Below, piece by piece: positions 45,513 through 52,640 of a stretch of DNA of 64,000 bases. Each line of letters opens with the position of its first letter. Positions within the stretch are counted from its first letter, which is position 1. Source of the DNA: Corynebacterium resistens DSM 45100. GTDB taxonomy: Bacteria; Actinomycetota; Actinomycetes; Mycobacteriales; Mycobacteriaceae. The stretch covers positions 1,364,001-1,428,000 of the forward strand of contig NC_015673.1 in NCBI RefSeq assembly GCF_000177535.2. The letters run 5' to 3'. The notes beneath the pieces are model-generated. The model did no database searches, was not told the DNA's origin, and saw only the letters and a program-made list of their open reading frames with translations. Made by a program: the position numbers and the translations under genes.

Positions 45513-45516
45513 CTAG
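44770..45516 (+). CDS. IS5-family transposase, second reading frame (copy 2)
   Basis: It carries the C-terminal DDE residues (VIADKAYSSG and NVVERSFALAKQW). It differs from copy 1 by one residue, Asp instead of Glu in SAVIPDKSD, a single C/G change. The start of the frame is offset by +1 relative to the first frame. The TAG stop belongs to the CTAG duplication. Confidence 0.8.
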   Translation: MVRGRRCGSGMPATPVMGPGTGSCRPSLLRPTRLERSIGTFRSTPPSAVLISTAQTQLVPSRTQGARLNHKNRPPQDCETAGHDIGRSRGGLTTKIHSAVDGRGRPLANVVTGGQRNDGAMLAEVLADIHVPRQGRGRPRTRPDAVIADKAYSSGTIRRQLRGRDISAVIPDKSDTIAARQRRGSRGGRPPKLDVDLYKGRNVVERSFALAKQWRALATRYDKLATTYRAAVTLCAILTWLRTLGNTP

Positions 45517-45546
45517 CCAAACCCCCAAGGCTAGCTGATGAACAAA

Positions 45547-45621
45547 TGGTGGTCCTAACTGGGATTGAACCAGTGACCTTTCCGGTGTGAACGGAACGCT
45601 CTCCCACTGAGCTATAGGACC
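45547..45621 (-). tRNA. tRNA-Val (CAC)
   Basis: The cloverleaf reads GGTCCTA acceptor, GCTC D stem, anticodon loop TTCACAC (CAC) and TTCAATC in the T loop, with CCA encoded. It is the first chromosomal gene after the composite transposon, 31 bases from its end. Confidence 0.95.
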
Positions 45622-45900
45622 GCAGCGCGTCACCGCGCCATAGGCGCAACACATGCGTTCGCGCTACCGAGAGAATGTACCACCCACCCAGCCATTAACT
45701 GCAAACTGCGTGCTCACAAACCCCGAACAAGGTTGTGCCGGGTGGCCACCACGCAACAGTTAATCTCACGGATGTGATTCTCATGTGGGGAATGTGACCA
45801 CCATTCACCACAACACACCCCGCCATGACCTGCTGATTTGTGAAACATACAACAATCGGGCTAATGTTCTGTGTCGCACCGAATCATATGAGGTTGCAAC
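45622..45900. other. tRNA-array upstream region with candidate promoter
   Basis: No coding frame of note is present. On the plus strand TTGTGA (45838-45843) and TAATGT (45862-45867) with an 18-base spacer form a plausible promoter for the six plus-strand tRNA genes starting at 45901. The divergent tRNA-Val must have a promoter on the other strand in the same region. Confidence 0.45.
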
Positions 45901-45976
45901 GCGGATGTAGCGCAGTTGGTAGCGCATCACCTTGCCAAGGTGAGGGTCGCGAGTTCGAGTCTCGTCATCCGCTCCA
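45901..45976 (+). tRNA. tRNA-Gly (GCC), copy 1
   Basis: The acceptor stem GCGGATG/CATCCGC is complete, the anticodon loop is TTGCCAA (GCC), and CCA is encoded at the 3' end. Confidence 0.96.
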
Positions 45977-46025
45977 CTTTCCATTGAACTGGGTTTACTA
46001 GCTCAGTATTCGGGAAGGACTGCAA

Positions 46026-46100
46026 GCGCGTTTAGCTCAGCGGGAGAGCGCTTCCCTGACACGGAAGAGGTCACTGGTTCGATCCCAGTATCGCGCACCA
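46026..46100 (+). tRNA. tRNA-Val (GAC), copy 1
   Basis: The anticodon loop is CTGACAC (GAC) and CCA is encoded. The acceptor stem has a U6-U67 mismatch (GCGCGTT against ATCGCGC), also present in copy 2. Confidence 0.93.
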
Positions 46101-46127
46101 GCCAACGAGTATCATCGTTGGGTGAAT

Positions 46128-46203
46128 GCGGATGTAGCGCAGTTGGTAGCGCATCACCTTGCCAAGGTGAGGGTCGCGAGTTCGAGTCTCGTCATCCGCT
46201 CCA
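46128..46203 (+). tRNA. tRNA-Gly (GCC), copy 2
   Basis: The gene body is identical to copy 1, with CCA encoded. It is separated from tRNA-Val by 27 bases that form a CCAACGA/TCGTTGG hairpin. Confidence 0.96.
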
Positions 46204-46263
46204 AGGTTCACCAAGTTGAACCTAGGTTCACTATGGTGGGCCACATGCGGCAAACACTGCCTT

Positions 46264-46335
46264 GGTGGAATGGCTGAGTGGCTTAGGCAACGGTCTGCAA
46301 AACCGTGTACACGGGTTCGATTCCCGTTTCCACCT
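46264..46335 (+). tRNA. tRNA-Cys (GCA)
   Basis: The acceptor is GGTGGAA/TTCCACC, the anticodon loop CTGCAAA (GCA) and the T loop TTCGATT. The 3' end continues TCAAG, so CCA is not encoded and must be added enzymatically. Confidence 0.94.
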
Positions 46336-46355
46336 CAAGAACAATTGCTTGTAAA

Positions 46356-46430
46356 GCGCGTTTAGCTCAGCGGGAGAGCGCTTCCCTGACACGGAAGAGG
46401 TCACTGGTTCGATCCCAGTATCGCGCACCA
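46356..46430 (+). tRNA. tRNA-Val (GAC), copy 2
   Basis: Identical to copy 1, including the U6-U67 mismatch. It begins the duplicated 175-bp Val-spacer-Gly segment. Confidence 0.93.
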
Positions 46431-46457
46431 GCCAACGAGTATCATCGTTGGGTGAAT

Positions 46458-46530
46458 GCGGATGTAGCGCAGTTGGTAGCGCATCACCTTGCCAAGGTGA
46501 GGGTCGCGAGTTCGAGTCTCGTCATCCGCT
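46458..46530 (+). tRNA. tRNA-Gly (GCC), copy 3
   Basis: The body is identical to copies 1 and 2. The 3' sequence is TCAAC instead of TCCA, so CCA is not encoded in this last copy. Confidence 0.94.
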
Positions 46531-46535
46531 CAACA

Positions 46536-46581
46536 ACGAGCCCCGCAGATCCACCACAGTGGTCTGCGGGGCTCGTGTTTT
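46536..46581 (+). terminator. Intrinsic terminator of the tRNA array
   Basis: ACGAGCCCCGCAGA (46536-46549) pairs perfectly with TCTGCGGGGCTCGT (46563-46576) and is followed by GTTTTC. This 14-bp stem closes the transcript. Confidence 0.9.
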
Positions 46582-46595
46582 CAGCATTGCCCCAC

Positions 46596-47996
46596 CCCTC
46601 CCCGGGTTAAGCGACAAAATGTGTGTCTGCTATCGGCGTGTCGCGGGGTTAGATGTGGCCTTTTTGGATGCCGATTGAGTGTGTGTACTCGGTATCGATA
46701 CCGTTGTCGTAGAGGGCTGGTTGTCCTGTTTCATAGTCGGCTTGGTTCTCGTTTCGGGTCAGGGTTGTAACTTTGGCGAGTTGGTTCTGGCCCCAGTTGG
46801 ACTGTCTGGCGATTTCTATTGGATCGCCAGGCAGTTCCGTTTTCAGATACAGCCACCAATCCAGCATTTTGCGTTGGTGCTCACCGCGTCTGCCGCGATG
46901 AGTTCTTGCAAGGAGCTTCAGCTGGGCGTTGATGCCGCCTTCAAGACTGTTGGTGGTGGATTTGATCCGGTGCGGCTCGAGCACACCTTTCGGGGGCTTG
47001 AGGTAGACAAACAGCAGGTCATTGCGCCACAGGTGGTTGAGACTGTTGTAGGCCTTGCGCACGTTGACATGGGTCCACACGAGTGTGTCTTTTGCTGTTT
47101 TCGGGTCTTTGACCTGTGTCTTTTCGTTGAGCCAATCCTTGTAGAGCGTGTGAAACTCTTGCAGTTGTGCACCCCATTGTGCAGCCTCGTCCAGGGTGGT
47201 GATGCGGGTGAGTTTCAGCGCGAGTCGGTAGATGGTGCGGCCAGCATCAGTGCGTGGTCGTGAGGTGGTGTAGCGGCGTACTCTGCGTTGGGCGTGCACG
47301 AGGCAGCGTTGGATTTTGGTGTTTGGCCAGCACGTTTTAATTGCGCTTGTGGCTCCTCGGCCACCGTCGATCACAGCGATCAACGGTGCTTCGATGCGCT
47401 CGAGCAGGCGCTTGTAGTCGTGTGTGGTTTCTTGTTTGCACCAGTGCCAGGCGATGACGTGGTCGAGCGTTGCCGCCACGATCAGACAGCCACCTGCGGT
47501 GTAGGTGCCGTCGATGAAGATCTGGTCGTAGACCCTGCCTGTATGGCCGATGGTCGGGTCAGGCACGTCAACCAGCCAAAAGGCATCGAATTTGCGCTGC
47601 AGCGTACGTGTCGAGCAGCTCATGTTGCCGGCGATCGCCGCAAGACTGGTCCCGGCGGTCAGGTGCTGGATGAACGCACGAAATAGGGCTGCGTTGGTGA
47701 TATCGCTGCGCTGCTTGGTCAGTGAAGCACCGCAGATTTTGCACCGCCACCGGGTCGTCCCGTTGCTGGTGGTGCCGTTTCGTTTCATATCGCCGCCACA
47801 ATGGCAGCGTGGTCGGTTCTTTGGCATTGGGCAACCGAACCACCGCTCCGTAGCACACCATGGCAGCCACACCGGGGATTTTCGCAAGAGAGGGCCAATA
47901 TATGCTTTTGGAGCATATATTTTCCGCAAACGCGGAGTTCAGAGCATGAAAATCAACGATTCCGGACACACATTTTGTCGCTTAACCCCCTCCCCG
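46596..47996 (-). mobile_element. IS1249-like insertion sequence with 9-bp target duplication
   Basis: Terminal inverted repeats begin GGTTAAGCGACAAAATGTGT at 46605 and end with its complement at 47987, giving an element of 1383 bp. The sequence CCCTCCCCG stands immediately outside both ends (46596-46604 and 47988-47996), a 9-bp target duplication. The size, terminal sequence type and transposase agree with the IS1249 group first described in Corynebacterium xerosis. An internal hairpin (AATATATGCT/AGCATATATT, 47897-47921) lies upstream of the transposase start. Confidence 0.92.
46649..47827 (-). CDS. IS1249-family transposase
   Basis: This 392-residue transposase begins MPKNRPRCHCGGDMKRNG, a zinc-ribbon (CxC...CxxC with KICGAS), followed by a helix-turn-helix (AAIAGNMSCSTRTLQRKFDAF). 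The DDE domain of the IS256-like superfamily follows (VYDQIFIDGTYTAGG, PLIAVIDGGRG, NSLEGGINAQLKLLARTHRG). The ATG at 47827 gives the family N-terminus; the frame upstream of it is open to 47929 but crosses the hairpin. The gene appears intact, so the element may be active. Confidence 0.92.
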   Translation of the reverse strand: MPKNRPRCHCGGDMKRNGTTSNGTTRWRCKICGASLTKQRSDITNAALFRAFIQHLTAGTSLAAIAGNMSCSTRTLQRKFDAFWLVDVPDPTIGHTGRVYDQIFIDGTYTAGGCLIVAATLDHVIAWHWCKQETTHDYKRLLERIEAPLIAVIDGGRGATSAIKTCWPNTKIQRCLVHAQRRVRRYTTSRPRTDAGRTIYRLALKLTRITTLDEAAQWGAQLQEFHTLYKDWLNEKTQVKDPKTAKDTLVWTHVNVRKAYNSLNHLWRNDLLFVYLKPPKGVLEPHRIKSTTNSLEGGINAQLKLLARTHRGRRGEHQRKMLDWWLYLKTELPGDPIEIARQSNWGQNQLAKVTTLTRNENQADYETGQPALYDNGIDTEYTHSIGIQKGHI

Positions 47997-48038
47997 GAGC
48001 GCCTTCCCCCCGATTCGATCATTCACGTCTAGGCTCTT

Positions 48039-49373
48039 ATGACGATGAAGCAGCACAATCCCCAACCAGCCACTCCCGCCTCTCCAGCTTCGCAGGGCGG
48101 GAAAGCTCGGCACGCTAAAAATCCAGCCGAGCCAGGATTGATCGCAAAGCTATCAGGCGCACGCGCATCTTTGGTGCTGACAATAATCATGTGGCCCCTC
48201 GCTGCTATGACGGCGATCCACAAGACGTTTTTGGTGCCGTATAACGATCACCCAACTGATGATTTCACCACGGTCATCAGCGCGCTTCGACGCTTCCGCG
48301 ATCACGTCCCTGTTTACAACGAGGACTACAGCACTGTCGACCCTCACTACCTATACTCACCCGGTGGCACGTTGCTGCTCAGTCCATTGGCCTACCTTCC
48401 AGAACACTTAGGGCGCCCCGCCTACATTGTTCTCAACGCGTTGGCAGCGTTCCTCGCGATCGTGGTTCTCACCAAGCTGTTTCGCTTCTCGCTTTTCGGC
48501 CCTATTCTTCCAACAGCCACTTTCGCGCTGTTTTCCACCGAATCCATTAACAACACGCTGCTGTTTTCGAACATCAACGGGCTCCTGCTTTTCGCTGAAG
48601 CCCTCTTCATTTACCTGCTTATTTATCGACGAAACGTTCTCGCGGGCTTAGTCATCGGACTGGCGATTGCCATTAAACCCCAGTTTGCCCCCTTGCTCTT
48701 TCTACCTCTTGTTCGACGCCAAGTTTCCACAGCCGCAGTTGGAATCGGGGTGCCGATCGCTTTCAACCTCGCAGCTCTTCCCCTCATGGTCAGCCCCGGC
48801 GATTACCTCAACAAGCTAGTGCCGTACTTGGGTCAGACACGGGATTACGCCAACTCGTCCATTGCCGGCATCATGACTTATCTGGGCTTCTCCGATGTCA
48901 CTATCCTCGTTTGGCGCGGAATCGCGGCCGCATGCGTGATCGTCAGCATCGTTTTCCTTCTGCGCTGGCGCGATCGCGATGAAGTCATGTGGGTCACAAC
49001 CACTGCTGGCGTTCTGCTGGTAGGGGTCTTCCTCATCTCATCCCTAGGACAGATGTACTACTCCATGTTGTTGGTGCCAATGTTCTTCACTGTGCTAAGC
49101 AACCGAAGCGTAATGCACTCACCAATCGCATGGCTGGGTCTGTATTTCTGTATGAGTTTGGACGAGTGGATGTCGGATCGTTGGGTATGGGCCGGGCGCA
49201 TCTTTGAATACAGCCGTGGCACCATCGGTTGGGGGCTACTGCTGGTGAGCGTTACCACCACTATTGTGGTGTGGACGATGGTGGAGCGGAAACAAGGGCG
49301 GCATATCCTCGGTGATATTCATGAGAACGGATGGTGGCCGAAAGCCAACCGCACCGTGGCGGCGTCGGAATAA
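48039..49373 (+). CDS. aftC: GT87 polyprenyl-phosphate-dependent arabinofuranosyltransferase (AftC-like)
   Basis: This 444-residue integral membrane GT-C glycosyltransferase (DUF2029/GT87) has about ten helices and the extracytoplasmic acidic pair DD in YNDHPTDDFTTVISALRRFRDHVPVY near the first loop. AftC branches the arabinan of arabinogalactan with alpha-1,3 links using decaprenyl-phosphoarabinose. Assignment rests on family and on its position before msrB, as in mycobacteria (Rv2673-Rv2674) and, as I recall, C. glutamicum cg2077-cg2078. The start is 42 bases after the IS1249 target duplication, so the upstream region is interrupted. No strong Shine-Dalgarno is visible. Confidence 0.85.
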   Translation: MTMKQHNPQPATPASPASQGGKARHAKNPAEPGLIAKLSGARASLVLTIIMWPLAAMTAIHKTFLVPYNDHPTDDFTTVISALRRFRDHVPVYNEDYSTVDPHYLYSPGGTLLLSPLAYLPEHLGRPAYIVLNALAAFLAIVVLTKLFRFSLFGPILPTATFALFSTESINNTLLFSNINGLLLFAEALFIYLLIYRRNVLAGLVIGLAIAIKPQFAPLLFLPLVRRQVSTAAVGIGVPIAFNLAALPLMVSPGDYLNKLVPYLGQTRDYANSSIAGIMTYLGFSDVTILVWRGIAAACVIVSIVFLLRWRDRDEVMWVTTTAGVLLVGVFLISSLGQMYYSMLLVPMFFTVLSNRSVMHSPIAWLGLYFCMSLDEWMSDRWVWAGRIFEYSRGTIGWGLLLVSVTTTIVVWTMVERKQGRHILGDIHENGWWPKANRTVAASE

Positions 49374-49474
49374 ATGACCCAATCTTCATGTAGTAACTAA
49401 GCAAATACTAGGTTGTACCCAAATAAGCACCGAGTAGCAGCTAGGCACTTGCCCTGCAGCAGAGAGGCAACACG

Positions 49475-49918
49475 ATGAGTGATAACCAGAGCCCCAAACT
49501 CGAGCCAATGCAGGATTTCCGACAGCTCAGTGAGGTCGAATGGCAGCAGCGACTCAGCCCAGAAGAGTTTCATGTGTTGCGTCAAGCCGGTACCGAGGCG
49601 CCATTCAAAGGCGAATACACCGATACAGAAACCACCGGGGTCTATCATTGCCGAGCGTGTGGTGCGGAGCTATTCCGGTCTTCTGAGAAGTTCCATTCCC
49701 ATTGTGGTTGGCCAAGCTTCTACGATCCGAAGGATTCGGCGGCGGTAATTACGCGGGAAGATAACTCCCTCGGAATGCGAAGGGTGGAAGTGCTTTGTGC
49801 GCGCTGTGAAAGCCATTTGGGGCACGTATTCGCCGGTGAGGGCTACAACACCCCGACCGATCTGCGCTACTGCATCAACAGCATTGCGCTGACATTGGAG
49901 CCTGCAGAAGAAGCCTAA
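49475..49918 (+). CDS. msrB: Peptide-methionine (R)-S-oxide reductase
   Basis: This 147-residue enzyme repairs methionine-R-sulfoxide. It has the zinc cysteines in CRACG and CARC and the catalytic cysteine in DLRYCINSIAL; the substrate-binding HCGWPSFYDP and GHVFAGEG are present. AGAGG lies seven bases before the ATG. It follows aftC by 101 bases on the same strand and is convergent with hemY. Confidence 0.95.
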   Translation: MSDNQSPKLEPMQDFRQLSEVEWQQRLSPEEFHVLRQAGTEAPFKGEYTDTETTGVYHCRACGAELFRSSEKFHSHCGWPSFYDPKDSAAVITREDNSLGMRRVEVLCARCESHLGHVFAGEGYNTPTDLRYCINSIALTLEPAEEA

Positions 49919-49929
49919 AGCCCAAACGA

Positions 49930-49992
49930 GGCATCTGCTCTATAAGGGGACCAAGCAGATGCCAATTAGGCGCAGGGAACCAAGCAGATGCC
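49930..49992. repeat. Inverted repeat with duplicated arm between msrB and hemY
   Basis: GGCATCTGCT (49930-49939) is complementary to AGCAGATGCC at 49954-49963, and the latter recurs at 49983-49992 in a 29-base direct repeat (ACCAAGCAGATGCCA...). Either copy can pair with the first arm. It lies between convergent genes and may terminate both. No gene is present between 49919 and 50016. Confidence 0.65.
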
Positions 49993-50016
49993 AGTTAGTC
50001 GCGAAAATGTTGCGGA

Positions 50017-51507
50017 CTAGAGCATCTCCGCAATGATCTCATCCGCGGCGCGAATGCCAGTAGCTGCGGCTGCTGGCACACCCACACCGTCAAGCATTGA
50101 ACCCGCCAATGCTAGTCCCCTAATATCGCGAACATCCTCGTATGCGACCTGCATCGCTTCGCGATATCCCACACCGTATCGAGGCAGACCACCCCACCAA
50201 CGCTGGACAAAGAATTCCTCGGGGCGTTTGCGTTCGCCTGTTACCTTCGCGAGATCATCAATCGCGTAAGTCAACAAAGCGCGATCATCAACCTCGAGGT
50301 ACCAGGGTTCGGAATATGTTCCGAAGCTCGCCCGAACAAACGCTCCCCCGCGTTCACCGAGGTGAGGCCATTTGCGAGAAGAGAATGTAAAGGCTTTGGC
50401 ATCCGTAGGTGAATCAGCACCAAGCAAAACCCCTGACCGCTGCGGAATACCGTGATCTGAGGCCATGCGCATCCCTACAACAACCGAACTCGCGAGTTCC
50501 ACATTATGCAAAACCTCAGCAGCCGTAGGTGCCATATGATCCAGCAGCACTGCGGCTGTAGGTGCCGGAGTTGCGATAACGAGGGCATCGAATTCGCCTA
50601 GGGGTTCCACATACCAACCATTCCGTGTACGGCCGATGGACTCTATACCGGTGTTGAAAAAGACTTCTGGGTCAGCTTGACGAACCATTGCTTCGAGCAG
50701 TCCTCGGTAGCCGCACCGCAAGCTTTTGAACACTGCTCCGGAGCCATTGGTGCGCTGGCGCTTCGCGAGCCGACCATCCAAAATCTGCGCAATGGCATCG
50801 GTCAGGAAGAACTCGCGACCGTCGGCGCCGAGTTCTTCCAGCTTCTTCGCCAACTCTGGCATCGTCGCACGCACACCCAAATCGAATGCTGTGCACGAGT
50901 ACACACCACCGAGCAGTGGTGATACAAGACGATCAACCACAACCCGACCAAAGCGTGCCTCAACAAGTTGTCCCACGGACGTGTCTTGCCCTGGCGCCCA
51001 ACTCATAGGCTGTCCGTGTTTTTCTTCGTCTACGCGACGAGCCGCATCTTCACCAACGATGTGGGCAATGGAGGCACCATCGCGTGGGATGCCCATAAGA
51101 GTCGTGCGCGGGATATCCACCAAGTGGCCCTCCACGAATAGCCCGCTTGGAAGGCCAGAAGGCTCCTCCAACTGATCCGCTAGCCCCACCTCAGAGATCA
51201 ATTCCGTAAAGTCGCTGCGCATTGACAAGAAGGCTTCTGCACCCATGTCAACTGGCCCACCAAGGAAGTCCACTGTCTTGAGTTTGCCGCCCAGCCGGTC
51301 ATAGGCTTCGCACAGGAAAATTCGGGCACTGCTTCCGAGCTGCTGACGCAAACGCCACGCGGCGCTTACTCCAGCGATACCACCACCCACCACGGCAATA
51401 CGCAGACCACGTAGCTTCTCTAACTCCTGGGCGGAAAGTGAGATGCCCGAACGAATGTCCAGTGGGGCACCAGGGGCGAATCCGCCTAAGGCTTGTGGGG
51501 AACTCAT
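50017..51507 (-). CDS. hemY: Coproporphyrinogen III / protoporphyrinogen IX oxidase (HemY/CgoX)
   Basis: This 496-residue FAD-dependent oxidase of heme synthesis has the N-terminal FAD motif VVGGGIAGVSAAWRL, the substrate region DMGAEAFLS and a C-terminal FAD segment GLALAGSMLDGVGVPAAAATG. In actinobacteria HemY acts on coproporphyrinogen III in the coproheme route. Its start overlaps the hemE stop (ATGA), so the two are translationally coupled. The gene normally found next, hemQ, is absent. Confidence 0.92.
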   Translation of the reverse strand: MSSPQALGGFAPGAPLDIRSGISLSAQELEKLRGLRIAVVGGGIAGVSAAWRLRQQLGSSARIFLCEAYDRLGGKLKTVDFLGGPVDMGAEAFLSMRSDFTELISEVGLADQLEEPSGLPSGLFVEGHLVDIPRTTLMGIPRDGASIAHIVGEDAARRVDEEKHGQPMSWAPGQDTSVGQLVEARFGRVVVDRLVSPLLGGVYSCTAFDLGVRATMPELAKKLEELGADGREFFLTDAIAQILDGRLAKRQRTNGSGAVFKSLRCGYRGLLEAMVRQADPEVFFNTGIESIGRTRNGWYVEPLGEFDALVIATPAPTAAVLLDHMAPTAAEVLHNVELASSVVVGMRMASDHGIPQRSGVLLGADSPTDAKAFTFSSRKWPHLGERGGAFVRASFGTYSEPWYLEVDDRALLTYAIDDLAKVTGERKRPEEFFVQRWWGGLPRYGVGYREAMQVAYEDVRDIRGLALAGSMLDGVGVPAAAATGIRAADEIIAEML

Positions 51508-52640
51508 TGGTTGTGAACCTCCTCAAATGCTCGGGTGATGGCATCGGGATCTGTGGACGGCAAGACACCGTGCCCCAGATTGAAGATATGTCCTCGGGCG
51601 AGTCCACGGTCGATGGCATTGTCAGCTTCCGCACAAATACGGGAAACGTGCCGCTTAATCGCATCCGAGCCTGCGAAAAGCACTGCCGGGTCAAGGTTGC
51701 CCTGCAAAGCCTTGGTCTGATCGCCCTGCTGCAGCTCCAAACGAGAATCCGCTAAAGCTGCATTCACGCGTTCTGCTGCTACATCCATCGGCACACGCCA
51801 GTCCACGCCTAAAACATCCGGACCCGCGACAGCTAAATCCCCGAGCAGCTCGCCTGTGCCCACACCGAAGTGGATCATGGGCACACCATAAGGGCGTACC
51901 GTGTCGAAGATCTGCTTTGAATACGGCTGCACAAACTCGCGATAGTCGCGGGCTGTAAGGTAACCGGCCCAAGAGTCGAACAGTTGAATCGCGTCCACCC
52001 CAGCTTCCAATTGCATTTGCAGGAAACGAATGATCGTCGGCGTTAGAGCGCGCATCAGTTCGTGCCATGTTTCCGGCTCGGAATACATCAGAGCCTTCGT
52101 GGTCTCATGGTTTTTTGATGGTCCCCCTTCCACCAAATACGAAGCCAGCGTGAACGGTGCACCGGCAAAACCAATCAGCACTTGGTCGTCACGCAGTTCT
52201 TCCAAAATATAAGAAATACCTTGCGCGATCGGCTCCATCTGCTCGCGATGTACTTCTGGCAACGCAGCGATCTGCTCTGGGGTTCGCACAGCCTCCGCCA
52301 TCACCGGCCCGCGCCCTGGAACGATATCGATTTCCACCCCAGCGGCCTTCAGCGGAACCACGATGTCCGAGAACAGAATGGCTGCGTCAGCATCGTGGCG
52401 TCGAACCGGTTGCATAGTGATTTCGGCCAGCAGTTCAGGCATGAAGCAGGAGTCCAACATCGCGATGCCCTCGCGAACCTGGCGATACTCCGGCAGAGAA
52501 CGGCCGGCCTGACGCATCATCCACACGGGACGGCGAGTTGGCTTTTCACCCCTAGCAGCAGCTAAAAGCGGTGCATCCGGATTGGCGCGCCGGCGCGAAG
52601 CGGCCAAGTCAAACTGAGGTTCAAAAGCCTTTTTAGTCAT
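51504..52640 (-). CDS. hemE: Uroporphyrinogen III decarboxylase
   Basis: HemE makes coproporphyrinogen III from uroporphyrinogen III, 378 residues. Conserved motifs are RRPVWMMRQAGRSLPEYR, GFAGAPFTLASYLVEGG and LFDSWAGYLT. The ATG at 52640 overlaps the 3' end of the small upstream gene by 8 bases and is preceded by GGAAG. Earlier in-frame starts (52649, 52661) are also possible. Confidence 0.95.
   Translation of the reverse strand: MTKKAFEPQFDLAASRRRANPDAPLLAAARGEKPTRRPVWMMRQAGRSLPEYRQVREGIAMLDSCFMPELLAEITMQPVRRHDADAAILFSDIVVPLKAAGVEIDIVPGRGPVMAEAVRTPEQIAALPEVHREQMEPIAQGISYILEELRDDQVLIGFAGAPFTLASYLVEGGPSKNHETTKALMYSEPETWHELMRALTPTIIRFLQMQLEAGVDAIQLFDSWAGYLTARDYREFVQPYSKQIFDTVRPYGVPMIHFGVGTGELLGDLAVAGPDVLGVDWRVPMDVAAERVNAALADSRLELQQGDQTKALQGNLDPAVLFAGSDAIKRHVSRICAEADNAIDRGLARGHIFNLGHGVLPSTDPDAITRAFEEVHNQ

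Larger units (their letters stand above)
39657..45524. mobile_element. Composite transposon inserted in a CTAG palindrome
   Basis: Two inverted IS5-family copies (39669-40641 and 44540-45512) bracket 3.9 kb of GC-rich cargo. Both outer ends carry CTAG (39665-39668 and 45513-45516). The left flank ends GGGTTTGG and the right flank begins CCAAACCC. Deleting 39669-45512 and one CTAG leaves GGGTTTGGCTAGCCAAACCC, a perfect palindrome. This is what insertion of the whole unit into one site with target duplication would produce. The cargo differs in composition from the neighbouring genes, with nearly every third codon base G or C, pointing to a high-GC donor. Confidence 0.85.
46026..46530 (+). repeat. 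175-bp direct duplication of a tRNA-Val/tRNA-Gly unit
   Basis: Positions 46026-46200 and 46356-46530 are identical, including the 27-base spacer with its hairpin. They are offset by 330 bases and flank tRNA-Cys. The duplication stops exactly at the tRNA-Gly discriminator base. Confidence 0.9.
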
